Below are positions 12,101 to 21,860 of a DNA stretch of 64,000 nt, piece after piece. This stretch comes from Rotaria sordida (Eukaryota > Rotifera > Eurotatoria > Philodinida > Philodinidae). A program made the translations under genes and the position numbers. The DNA lies in NCBI GenBank assembly GCA_905250125.1, contig CAJNOL010001329.1, positions 1 through 64,000 on the forward strand, read 5' to 3'. The notes below the pieces were generated by a model that saw nothing but the letters and a program-made list of their open reading frames with translations, did not search any database and was not told where the DNA came from. How positions within the stretch are numbered: the stretch's first letter is position 1; each line of letters begins with the position of its first letter.

Positions 12101-13547
12101 ACTTGAAGCACTTGATGATATTGAAGTTGTATTTAATGCTTTAACTACTAATACAAATAATCATATTAATCCAATTGATCAAAATTATGAACAATTAAAA
12201 TGTAAATTAAATCCAATTAATAAAACTGATGATATTTATCCATTAATTGATAAATATCTTCAATCAACACATGCATCAACACATCAATTATATAAAATGC
12301 AAATAGAAGATATATTTGAAGTTGAAAAAGAAGGTGAAAAAGAAGTATTTAATGATATTGGTAATAAAATGCTTCTGTGGTAAGTTAAATTTAAATACAA
12401 AGAAAAACTATGCTATTCATAATAACAGAAAGATTGTTTTATTCTATCTATTTTTGAACACATTTCTTCACCATCCTTTTACATAATCATTCAGAAATGG
12501 AAATAAGATATTATAACGAGAGGTCTTTGATCATATATCAACAATGCCTGTCATGGTTGGGAGTGGGTGAAATATTAATAAGACATCTGTGACGTCCCCA
12601 TTGGTTCAGTCTGTCATGACTTATGACGCGAGGAGATATTTCTAAAATGTTCGTGACATTGCTATCGGTAATGTCTATCAAGGCCTGTGCGGATCGGTCG
12701 GTTCAGTGTGTCACGGTGTGTAATGCAAGGAGGCATTTCTAAGATGTCCATGACGTTCCTATCGGTTCTGTCTGTGACATTTCCATGTTAATGTTTGTCA
12801 CGGTCTGTAGGAGGAGATTTCAAATGTTTATCGTATCGGCTATAGCACTTCTATTAGATCGTGTTCTACAAAACAAAAACAAACAATTCATTTTTTTATA
12901 TACTAGGCATGGATCTCGTTTAACGAATTTTGCTGGTATAATGAGTCAAGGTTTACGTATTGCACCACCAGAAGCACCTATAGTAAGTTATATAACAATG
13001 TTTATAAAGAAAATATAAATTTATATAAAATATTTTAGACTGGTCATATGTTTGGAAAAGGTTTATATTTTGCTGATATGAGTAGTAAAAGTGCGAATTA
13101 TTGTTATCCAGATCGAAATAAAAATATTGGTCTTTTACTTCTATCTGAAGTAAGTTTCTATCGTTTTTTTCAATAAGTATTATCTCTTTTATTTTATTAA
13201 TCAGGTTGCTCTTGGTAAATGCAATGAATTAATACATGCTGATATTCATGCTAATAAATTACCAGCAGGTTTATCAAGTGTTAAAGGACTTGGTTCAATT
13301 ACACCTAATGTAAAAAATGAAGTCAAATTGTAAGTTGAATTGTTTTGCGTAAAAAAAAATGAAATAATATTTGTCTCTATTCTTTATAAATAGAGATGGT
13401 GATATTAGTATACCTATGGGTCCCGGTGAACCGACAACAGCACATAATGCAAAAAATTATACACTTAATTATAATGAATATATTGTTTATGATACAAAAC
13501 AAGTTCGAATGCGATATTTAATTAAATTGAAATTTTTATTTAAATAG
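9161..13547 (+). CDS. PARP2-like poly(ADP-ribose) polymerase with two WWE domains
   Basis: A nuclear enzyme that transfers ADP-ribose from NAD+ to proteins, typically in the DNA damage response. About 720 residues. Order: WWE 1 (about residues 8-80, [14 protein letters not shown]); WWE 2 (about 90-158, [16 protein letters not shown]); a basic Ser/Thr-rich linker ([15 protein letters not shown]); a WGR domain ([15 protein letters not shown], about 260-330); the helical regulatory domain ([19 protein letters not shown]); and the catalytic domain. The H-Y-E triad is present: His in LLWHGSR, Tyr in [10 protein letters not shown], Glu in NYNEYIVYD. This predicts chain-forming activity. Exons start at 9161, 9377, 9770 and onward. 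Two introns are long: 10353-11441 and about 12380-12906. Start chosen as the first ATG, which opens WWE 1. Stop TAG 13545-13547; aataaa near 13649. Human PARP2 has a short basic N-terminus instead of WWE domains. Confidence 0.93.
10552..10617. repeat. GC-rich hairpin inside the PARP intron
   Basis: A 12-bp perfect stem (AGCTGCGGATTC at 10552-10563, complement at 10606-10617) encloses a GC-rich core. The core has its own GGACCC/GGGTCC pairing near 10574-10595. The block is far more GC-rich than the surrounding intron. Confidence 0.65.
12590..12835. repeat. Diverged minisatellite in a PARP intron
   Basis: Roughly 100-bp units recur with substantial divergence. Landmarks are GAGGAGATATTTCT (about 12630), AAGGAGGCATTTCT (about 12727) and GAGGAGATTTCA (about 12811). 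Each is followed by a variant of TATCGGT and TGTC-rich sequence. It lies just before the exon coding for the catalytic His. Confidence 0.55.
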
Positions 13548-13837
13548 ATTACAGTAAAATCCGGTGAACATATTTTTTGTTTTGAAAATGTTGTGTATGA
13601 ATGTTTATTCTCGCGCTTTTTATGTTGTCATATATATTTTTTTTTTGCTAATAAATATTGAAATCAAAATGAAAATCAATTATCGTAAATTCTTGTTTTT
13701 GAAAATCTTTTTTTTTGTAATTACTTAGAAACATTGATCGACTTAATATATCTGATTCTCAAGTATAACGAGGAACTTTAGGAAGAAAACATTAGAGATG
13801 TAACGAATAGAACTGTAATACAGTACTTATACGAACA

Positions 13838-14215
13838 TAGGCGGCGGAACGTTTTGCATCTAGGATGAGCTCAACATTTTTTATAAGATCCTTACCGAAA
13901 GGTTAAAAATAGAGAGGGTAATTTTTTTATGCTATGCCATTCAAATAAAACTCAATTAATACTGTTTATTTCGAACTCACATTTTTTTTAACGTATAACA
14001 TTAGTGCAGATCAGAGATGAGTTTGTAACTTATGGCAACAAACTTGTATTCAAGCAGCCACTTAAACTTCTGTCCTAATTGAATAGTAACCTTCAAATAT
14101 AGTCCATCGGATGCAAAATTTTAGGATCCACATCCGGATTGGTAGTCTTCGTACTCGCAATGCAATTTTTTTACTCCAAATCTGATAATTATTTCAAACA
14201 TACTACTAGGTTGGA
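13838..14215 (+). repeat. Dispersed repeat, copy 1
   Basis: About 380 bp, collinear with 22588-22965 at roughly 80% identity by eye. Shared landmarks in order: ACATAGGCGGCG start, CTTACCGAAAGGTTAAA, CAGATCAGAGATGAGTTTG, AGCCACTTAAACTT, TAGTCCATCGGATGCAAAA and GGTAGTCTTCGTACTC. No coding capacity seen. Probably a non-autonomous mobile element. The rest of 13548-14972 has no gene. Confidence 0.75.
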
Positions 14216-14487
14216 AATAATATTTTCCTAAAGGATAGCATTATGATTTCTATTAGTATAAACCATGAGTTTTATACTCAATGAAAGCTCGTGAAAATGG
14301 GTTTCACGAGAATAATTGGCAATCCATAATATGAGAATGAACTATAGAATTATAGAAAGTTTCAAATTTTAGATGTATAATTAGACATTTCCATCGATAT
14401 GCAACCAATAAAACATTAGATTTCTTCGCCTTTCACACTTTATGAAGCTCTCTTCGCTGATTATTTTGGTAAAAAAAGGTTTTAAAT

Positions 14488-14603
14488 TTGATCAATAAAT
14501 AACGATGCTAGGGTCAAAATGCTGACAATCTCAAGCTGCTGTGGCTGATAGAGCTATTATATTTATGAGTACTTTGACTCTAGCATCATTATTTATTGAT
14601 CAA
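14488..14603. repeat. Inverted repeat with 33-bp arms
   Basis: Arms 14488-14520 and 14570-14603 are near-perfect reverse complements, sharing TTGATCAATAAATAA and GATGCTAG. The spacer is about 50 bp. It lies just outside the telomere-like tract at 14615 and downstream of ART-TPR 1. Confidence 0.8.
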
Positions 14604-14614
14604 CGGTAAAACTT

Positions 14615-14686
14615 GAGGGTGTGCGTGTGGGTATGCCGGCGTTTCTCTTCTTTTAATCAAAGCTCACATCCACACTCACACCCTCC
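14615..14686. repeat. Inverted telomere-like tract (GTGTGGG / CCACAC)
   Basis: GAGGGTGTGCGTGTGGGT on the left and its approximate complement (CATCCACACTCACACCCTCC) on the right form a hairpin of degenerate TGTGGG-like units. TGTGGG is, as I recall, the bdelloid telomeric repeat. The tract is too short and degenerate to be a working telomere. Confidence 0.5.
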
Positions 14687-14972
14687 AGAGCAACGAACCG
14701 TGACATATATATCGCCACACATTGATACTCGATGTAGAAGGTTCCCCGCCAATAGCTTTTTAAGCAACATTATATGATCGATATTATGCAATCCATGTTT
14801 GTCCATTTATATCACCAAGTTTCAAACTGTACAATACAAATAGATCCTAGAGCATCTCTATGATCAACCGCCGGTGTGACATGATTTCACCTAAGCAAAA
14901 AAAACATGCGCCATATTCCTCATTCAAAGGAACATACGAGAACTTTATTTTTTACCGAGTTATATGATGAAA

Positions 14973-17240
14973 TCATTTAAACCTCTTTTTAATATTTTCA
15001 ATATTTCTTTTCACAAGTGCCAAATGAGGATGCATAGGAGGCAGCGACTTTTTAAAAACTTCAAGTGATGTTTCAAATGATGAAACTGCTTTCGAGTACT
15101 CGCCCATGTTATTATACACCATAGCGATGTTGTTGTAGGAAGCAGCTAAGTCAGGATGATTCGGAGGGAGAGCTATTTTTAGGATTTCAAGTGATCTTTC
15201 GTACGATGAAAGTGCTTTCGAGTACTCGNNNNNNNNNNNNNNNNNNNNNNNNNNNNNNNNNNNNNNNNNNNNNNNNNNNNNNNNNNNNNNNNNNNNNNNN
15301 NNNNNNNNNNNNNNNNNNNNNNNNNNNNNNNNNNNNNNNNNNNNNNNNNNNNNNNNNNNNNNNNNNNNNNNNNNNNNNNNNNNNNNNNNNNNNNNNNNNN
15401 NNNNNNNNNNNNNNNNNNNNNNNNNNNNNNNNNNNNNNNNNNNNNNNNNNNNNNNNNNNNNNNNNNNNNNNNNNNNNNNNNNNNNNNNNNNNNNNNNNNN
15501 NNNNNNNNNNNNNNNNNNNNNNNNNNNNNNNNNNNNNNNNNNNNNNNNNNNNNNNNNNNNNNNNNNNNNNNNNNNNNNNNNNNNNNNNNNNNNNNNNNNN
15601 NNNNNNNNNNNNNNNNNNNNNNNNNNNNNNNNNNNNNNNNNNNNTGATCTTTCGTACGATGAAAGTGCTTTCGAGTACTCGCCCATGTTATAATACAATG
15701 AAGCGATATTGTTGTAGGAAGCAGCTAAGGAGGGATGATTCGGAGGGAGAGCTATTTTTCGGATTTCAAGTGATCTTTCTAACGCTGAAAGTGCTTTTGG
15801 GTAGTCACCTCGTTGATCTTTGATGCTTCCAAGGTTGTTCAATACAGTTGCTTGTGTAGTGTGAGTCAACGGAGTGACGAGAAGTTGATTACAAAGTTCT
15901 TCAGCTGTAGTGTAGTTGTTGAGCTTGAACATCAATTGAACCATACGATCCCAGGTAGTGCCTTGGATTTCTTGCTGTATATAATGCGTGAGAGCGGATA
16001 GCTGTGGGTCATCGTCATTAGTTAGACTGACGTGTACTTCCCATACGTTTGCATTGTTAAGGGCCTGCTTCATTTCTTTCACACGAAAAACCGTATGCAT
16101 AGAAAAGAGAATTTCTTCTTCGTCTTGAAACTGGCCCATCGCTGTGACGTTAGCAAAAGGAATTGATGAAAAAGACCGTCCAATAGTCATTATGAAAAGA
16201 ATTCCGACGAAATTGGGTGCTAACGCACTACTTTCGGCGAACATGACGGAAGTATCGCGACTTTGGCTAGTGGATAAAAAGTTATTAAACGATAGAAGAC
16301 CACCCTTGGTTTTTTTGAGCCTCTCGAAATCGGCTTTGGACAATCCTTGCCCTCGGTAAACAACAAAGGTTTCAGTGTCTTTTTTTGTAAACTGTTCTTT
16401 GTTTAATTGTTTGAGCTGGCAGTGAAGATCGCGAATAAAGAAGCTCATTTTCTTCATTGTTTGAGTATCCAGTGTTCTGAGTGACCAATTGAGAGTCTGG
16501 TAGATGAAAGGCAGATGAATATACCATGAAATGGACTTCTCGGGACTGTATTCCTTCTCGAACTCTTTAATAGTGTTCAATGTTGTCTTATTGTCGTTAC
16601 ATTTGTTACGCCAAAAATGAATAAAATCTTTGATGTCTTCCTCACTGTGATTGATTTCAAGCACAATTTCTTTAAACAGTTGTGTGTACATGAATGATGG
16701 TTCCAGCTGATCTAGGCTTATTTTTGAACTATCTTCATTGACACTGACGAAACTCATTGCGATATCATTCTGGTAGCTTTGTTGGATGGCATCATGCAGT
16801 ACTTTACAGAGACGCGTAGCATGTATGTAAATGCCTTTAATTTTGCTCAAATTCTTATTCCAATGGTTCATTAGGGCTTCTCTGTTGCAGAAGATGTAAA
16901 TACTCTCAAGCTGAGAAATATCATGGATGATAGGTATAATATCTTGATGTTTATGGTTCGACAGAATAACGAATGCCTTCTGATCATGGATGTCAGTGAG
17001 AAAATCTACACCTTCATCCGGTTGATTGAAAATATACACTTCATCGGTCACGTTTTGCAGCTGCGTAAGTGTATTTTGATATTTGTCACTGTTTGGGTCA
17101 ATGTTCTCATCGATCCAGACAATGATATAACTTCTAGCCATGCATTGCGTTGGTTCCATGATGCTCGATGATGGCGTCGCCTGTATTGTAGTATCCATTG
17201 TAGTTGTAGAAAGTATTGCATCTGTTTTTTTCTCACTCAT
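14973..17240 (-). CDS. ART-TPR protein 1: arginine-type ADP-ribosyltransferase fused to kinesin-light-chain type TPRs
   Basis: Predicted mono-ADP-ribosyltransferase; target unknown. Start taken as ATG 17238-17240 (MSEKKTDAIL); the in-frame GTG upstream is not a likely start. Single exon. Residues about 35-150 form an alternating alpha/beta domain (YIIVWIDENIDPN, SIYIFCNREAL, IKGIYIHATRL) shared with the gene at 49149. The ART domain spans about 200-400 with the R-S-E signature: Arg in VVYRGQG (about 296), STS in FLSTSQS (about 324), and ExE in QDEEEILF (about 372-374). The ExE suggests arginine specificity. From about 430 come 42-residue TPRs (ALPPNHPDLAASYNNIA, MGEYSKALSSYERSLEI), encoded as 126-bp near-identical units. 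A 416-base run of N interrupts them, so TPR number is unknown. Its DNA is visibly less AT-rich than the neighbouring genes and than ART-TPR 2. Such proteins form a large family in bdelloids. Confidence 0.9.
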   Translation of the reverse strand: MSEKKTDAILSTTTMDTTIQATPSSSIMEPTQCMARSYIIVWIDENIDPNSDKYQNTLTQLQNVTDEVYIFNQPDEGVDFLTDIHDQKAFVILSNHKHQDIIPIIHDISQLESIYIFCNREALMNHWNKNLSKIKGIYIHATRLCKVLHDAIQQSYQNDIAMSFVSVNEDSSKISLDQLEPSFMYTQLFKEIVLEINHSEEDIKDFIHFWRNKCNDNKTTLNTIKEFEKEYSPEKSISWYIHLPFIYQTLNWSLRTLDTQTMKKMSFFIRDLHCQLKQLNKEQFTKKDTETFVVYRGQGLSKADFERLKKTKGGLLSFNNFLSTSQSRDTSVMFAESSALAPNFVGILFIMTIGRSFSSIPFANVTAMGQFQDEEEILFSMHTVFRVKEMKQALNNANVWEVHVSLTNDDDPQLSALTHYIQQEIQGTTWDRMVQLMFKLNNYTTAEELCNQLLVTPLTHTTQATVLNNLGSIKDQRGDYPKALSALERSLEIRKIALPPNHPSLAASYNNIASLYYNMGEYSKALSSYERSXXXXXXXXXXXXXXXXXXXXXXXXXXXXXXXXXXXXXXXXXXXXXXXXXXXXXXXXXXXXXXXXXXXXXXXXXXXXXXXXXXXXXXXXXXXXXXXXXXXXXXXXXXXXXXXXXXXXXXXXXXXXXXXXXXXXXXXXXXXEYSKALSSYERSLEILKIALPPNHPDLAASYNNIAMVYNNMGEYSKAVSSFETSLEVFKKSLPPMHPHLALVKRNIENIKKRFK
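15229..15644. other. Assembly gap (416 N) inside the TPR array
   Basis: The same 37-bp sequence borders both sides (15192-15228 and 15645-15681). It belongs to the 126-bp TPR unit. The spacing of equivalent positions is 453 bp, a multiple of 3 but not of 126. The gap size is therefore probably an estimate and the true number of repeats is unresolved. Confidence 0.95.
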
Positions 17241-17640
17241 TTTGAATTTATTTGCCACTTGGTAAGAAAAGAAAAATGAAGAGAGTTTGTTTTACTTCAA
17301 GAAGAAACAATTTTTTTCTCTTGATGCAACAAGGATCATTTTTTTGAATTTTTCGCGACACCAAATGTGCTTTTGTTTATTGACATTTAATGGCGAATTC
17401 TAAATGGTAGGAAATCAAAGTTGAGTTGTAAAGAAGGAACGAAAAAAAGAGGAATTGAATGTTGTTATGCATTGCAATGCTGTATTTCAGTGATTTAAAA
17501 AAAACACCATTTTCCACCTGATACGAACGAAAAAAAAGGACTCTCATGAGTACTTTGACTGCTTCCATTTTTCTAAAGATATTCTCATAATTTGAATGAA
17601 AAGAAGCATGAAGACAGTCAATTTTATTTGAAATCAAAAT

Positions 17641-17770
17641 TGGGTGTGGGTGTGTTTGTAGGGGTTGTGGGTGTGGATGTGGATATGGGCGTGGTAGCTC
17701 TATCGATACACATCCACACCTACACTCCAACCTACACCTACACTGACCCGCCATCCCACACCCACACCCT
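17641..17770. repeat. Inverted telomere-like tract (TGTGGG / CCCACA)
   Basis: The left half is made of TGTGGG/TGTGGA-like units (TGGGTGTGGGTGTG start) and the right half of CCACACC/CCCACACC units. They face each other across a short centre near 17698-17708 (TCTATCGATA). It lies about 400 bp upstream of ART-TPR 1. A similar hairpin lies downstream of that gene at 14615. Confidence 0.65.
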
Positions 17771-20059
17771 AAGTTTATTAAATTAACGATTAATCAAATA
17801 TTCGAAAATAAAGAAATGATGAGCAGAATAGTGTCGATATGACAAATAATGCTAAAAATCTTTAGAAATGATCAATTTATTCTTATTTTAATTATAAAAA
17901 CTTTTTCATCGAATACAATTAACATTAAAACGAAAAATAGATGGGTACCAAATCGTTGTCAAACTTTTATTTTAATAAATGAAATTGTTTATAACATTTA
18001 TCTATTTCATCCTACTAGAATAAATTATAAAAAAACTTAACTGTAGAAATGAAAATTGACTAAAAATTCATTAAAAGGACATATTTGTCAGGTAAACTTC
18101 ATAAAATCAAAGCAAAAGTTTTTCTTTATAACATGTAGGTGATGCTAACATCAAATTCAAGTAGACAATTGTCTATGTTCATCTTTAAACTTGTTCTAGA
18201 GTTGCTGCTATTCTTATTTTCTGAGTACAAAATGATGATCTCTATTCAAGAATATAATTATATGTTTCACAGCAAAGACAATTTACGTGAAATTTTGAAA
18301 TAGTCAAATATTGTCACACATGGTATAAATGACTTTATCGGTATATGATAATAAAATATTTTCAACTTATCATTAGAAACATTCGAACGGAGTTTGAAGA
18401 ATTTTTAATGGCTGAAAAATACTTTATTCATAATAAAAACTTGCGAATAAAACTCGTGTAAATTTATGTAGTTGTTGTTGTTGAAAAGTATTAATATCAT
18501 TAGTTATTTGTGATAAGAATAGAGAAAATTGATTGTCTTGTGGAGAAAATAATGCATCAATTTATGTTTCATCCTTTCTCATTGTTTAATACCATTATTG
18601 AGAGTAGATCGACATACTGTTGTTTTAAATGAACACATTTCAGAAGGAATATCTAAAAAGAAGCTTGTTTTTTTCTTTGACGCGTTCGATTTAGTTAATG
18701 AACTTCGACCAAGAACTTTTTCTGTTTGTTGATCTGTTTTTGTTTTCAAATAAATGATGTTGTTGTTGATAATAATGATGAATAAGAAGAAGAATTTGTT
18801 CTGAATTATATTTTCAGTTGAATAACTTACTATTATTTGGCTATCATTTGATGCTGCTACTCTTGTTGGTATCGATGAATCAGAGATTGAGCATTGAACT
18901 AAGTTTATCAATAAATCATTTCATTTTCTATTGTTTTAACTGGATTTCAAAAAGGAATTCATCAAATAGATTATCAAAAGGAGTCATTTCGCTTATTTTT
19001 ATTTGAACATTTTCTTAAGAATTAAGAGAAGTGAACATCATCTTCTATTTTACTTCAATATGATTCATAAAATGATAGAATTTCGATGATTGAGGAATTT
19101 CAGTAGAGAATTCTGGTATGTAATTACGGTGGGTGTTCAACATGATGAAAAGTGAGAAAAAAAGATCCGTTGATTGATCATTGGAAATGATATTCAAGTT
19201 TCACGATGCTAGTCATCAATGCATTTAGTAAATAGAGTGAGGCTATTCAAGGTGGAAGGAATTTCTCACCGCCTAAAATATTTGGAAATTTTTGAGCCAT
19301 ATTTCAGAAGAATTAAAGTATTTCAAGTCACATTCAAATCAGAAAAAGACTATTGTTTATACGGCATTATTATAATCCTATATTCCGAATATAAACTAAA
19401 TGATAATGAAAGAACTTTTTCAATATCTATTCATTGATGGCGAATACTTATTTTCAAAAAATAAAAAGAGATCCTCTCATTTAAAATTTATTTAACAGTT
19501 TTAAAAATAATTGATCAGATTCGATAGCTTCTTACTGTTTTTTCTTCTTAATTAGAGATAGATTGTATTTTCTTCCTTGTTTCTATCGTATTAATAATAA
19601 CAAGGAATCGTCAATGTCGATCTGATTCTTCAGATGATGAAAACGAAAACGATCTATATTGATGATCTAATGTGGAATTGGTTTTTTTCTTTTCTTTTAG
19701 ATTTTTATTTTTCTATTAAAAGAAATTTCTTCTTCTAATACCCGACATTGATAATGATCATTGACGAAAAAAGATAAATAAATTGAGAAAGATCTCAACT
19801 TTTCTCAAGAGTAAGAAGAATACATTGAAAATTTTATAAAGAAAAAAGAAAAGATTGTTATTGTTAGATTAGTCTAGCTTATTGATATAGATAATGTTTT
19901 CTTCGATGAGTTTTATAAAAAGTCTTGTCACATCATCTCTGTTCGACTTTCATCCAGTTATAGGTCTGAGGAAAAAATCAAAAAGTAATCAGTTGGACAG
20001 AATTATCGATAAACGATTAAAATGATAATTTTTCTTGTTTATTTTAGATCTAATACAAG
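17771..20059. other. Non-coding, AT-rich interval
   Basis: I see no supported gene. A minus-strand reading at 18579-18911 (LTKSNASKKKTSFFLDIPS...) stays open for about 110 residues but lacks a fitting splice model, so it is not called. The remainder is AT-rich with short A/T runs. Confidence 0.5.
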
Positions 20060-21114
20060 TCACATATCAGTACGATTATTTGGTAGTAAAATATCCGTTG
20101 AAAGAAGAAATTCATTGACATCATCATCATCAATATGTTCAACTGATTGATTATAACCATAATCTATTAAAGCGCGAGCTGTTAACTTCATACATTCATT
20201 ATATTCATCAACTGTACTAATACCAGGAGCTAATATTTCATTCATCATTCTAAAAAGAGCATATCAGATCAATTGTTGATGATTTTATAGAAAAAATGAA
20301 ACTTACTGCATAAGTTTTTTATTCAATTCAAACATCTCGTCGTTTAATTTTTTATAGGTATTTGTTAGTTCGTAGAATTTTTGCATTTGTTCTTTATTGA
20401 ATCGAACTACTATTTTCTGTTGTTTATCATCATGAGTAAGTTGTTTGATTTTGTTCTGAAGTTTATTCATATCTGGTACAATTCTCTTTAATTCTTGTTC
20501 AATAAATGGTACTTCAGTCTGTACAATTCGTGTCAAATTTGTCGAAAATTGACCAATGTATAGAATTAATGAAGGCAAAAGACAAGTTTGGTTTGTAACA
20601 TCCTTATATTTCTATACATAAAAGACAAATGTCAATTGAAAACATACTAGTTGACTACTGAAAAACAAATTTTGACATATTTCTATCTAGTTTTCAAAAC
20701 AAAAAGATTCTCGTAATAAAATAAAATAAAAATAGTCAAAACTTAAATAAGTTATTTTAATTCAAATCTTTCAATCTTATACATTTTCTGAAAAAATTTA
20801 ATATAGAAGATAGTTAAATAATATTCATATTAAGTTCAAACGCAAAATGTTTCAAACTTTATCCAATGAAAACTAACCTGCATTCTATTAAATGCCTTGG
20901 TTGTTGATAAAATAATTGATTGCGTTCGTTGAGACATTTGATGAATTTTTGGTAAAAGATTATCACGAATTTCGTGATAAATTTGCTCATAATTTATTTT
21001 AAAAAAATTCGAAATGGCAGATTGTAGGTCATCTTGAATGAGTACTTTCTCACTCGTGACGAAGTTTTTGGTTAACAATGACAGAAGAAGCAAAAGAAGT
21101 CGGAATGATAACAT
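20060..21114 (-). CDS. Predicted secreted protein of unknown function
   Basis: Three exons join in frame: 20878-21114, 20307-20611 and 20060-20249. All have GT-AG ends and give 243 residues. The N-terminus is a clear signal peptide (MLSFRLLLLLLSLLTKNFVTS). The mature part is largely helical and charged (LPKIHQMSQRTQSII, IKQLTHDDKQQKIVVRF, FYELTNTYKKLNDEMFEL), with a likely coiled-coil stretch at about 120-185. An acidic run IDDDDVNEF lies near the C-terminus. Few cysteines (one in the NQTCLLP segment, one in YNECMKL). I recognise no family. The first intron is about 265 bp, the second 57 bp. The structure is consistent enough that I take the gene as real. Confidence 0.75.
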
Positions 21115-21253
21115 CGTAATGAATGAATGAAGAAGAAACGAGTCGATCGTTTATAAATGGCAAAATTGTCTATCCATGCGCGACTGACTGCAATACAATG
21201 TTGTCATATGTAAGAATAACTAAGTGTGTATAACGTCCTGGTAGAGTACATTG

Positions 21254-21860
21254 TATGCATGATGTTTTTCCTCTTCTTACTATTTTTTCTTATCTTATGT
21301 ATTGTCCTTACTTTGTACATCATAGTGTACTTTGTTCCTGTCGTATTGCCCTTATTTTCTGTTTTTATTATCCTTTTCTTCTCTCTGATGAACGAGCATA
21401 TAACCGTGTACTTTGTATGAAAACGATACAGTTTTTGAGAAGAAATACAATAAAGCGTAACTCCATCAGCGCTAACTCTTCTTCTATCTAAAAATCGTCA
21501 CAGTGTGACAATTAGTATATCATCTAATGTGATATCTTTTCTTTCTCAGCATGTTGCTATACAATCGACGCTACGCAATGCTCATAATGGTGTTACCCTT
21601 ACGTTTATTTATGCATGATTGAGCCTTATTCTATCGTTATCTGCTTCTCATTTTGTATCCTCATTCACTCGTATATTGTCCTCATCTGTCTATTCTTACG
21701 CTGCTGTCTTTAGTTTATTGTTCTTCTATATTTGTTCTCTCTTTGACCTTATCACCTTTTTATTCTTACATTGTTCTCTCCTTGGCCTCAACTCTTTTTT
21801 TTACCATCTCTGATTCTAATCGTGTATATAAGCGTGTGCTTTATATGCAAACGATACAAT
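21254..21860 (+). repeat. Pair of direct repeats in a pyrimidine-rich tract
   Basis: Two diverged copies (about 21254-21436 and 21609-21860) both begin with TATGCATGAT. Both end with a related block (TATAA-CGTGT-CTTT-TATG-AAACGATACA, at 21391-21436 and 21817-21860). The long readings here are low-complexity products of CT-rich sequence and are not genes. Confidence 0.5.

Noticed and set aside
15191-16359. Plus-strand readings opposite ART-TPR 1
   Set aside because: Shadows of the minus-strand gene, partly across the N gap.
17258-17258. Upstream in-frame GTG as start of ART-TPR 1
   Set aside because: Nuclear animal genes rarely start at GTG, and a good ATG follows at 17240 ahead of any conserved residue.
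17377-17786. Pro/His- and Val/Gly-rich readings over the TGTGGG-like tract
   Set aside because: Translations of a simple repeat in several frames.
18579-18997. Minus-strand reading with plausible splice sites (IPSEMCSFKTTV tail; MTPFDNLFDEFLFEI start)
   Set aside because: Donor and acceptor phases do not fit, and the middle is low-complexity (FFFLFIIIINNN). Not supportable as a gene without transcripts.
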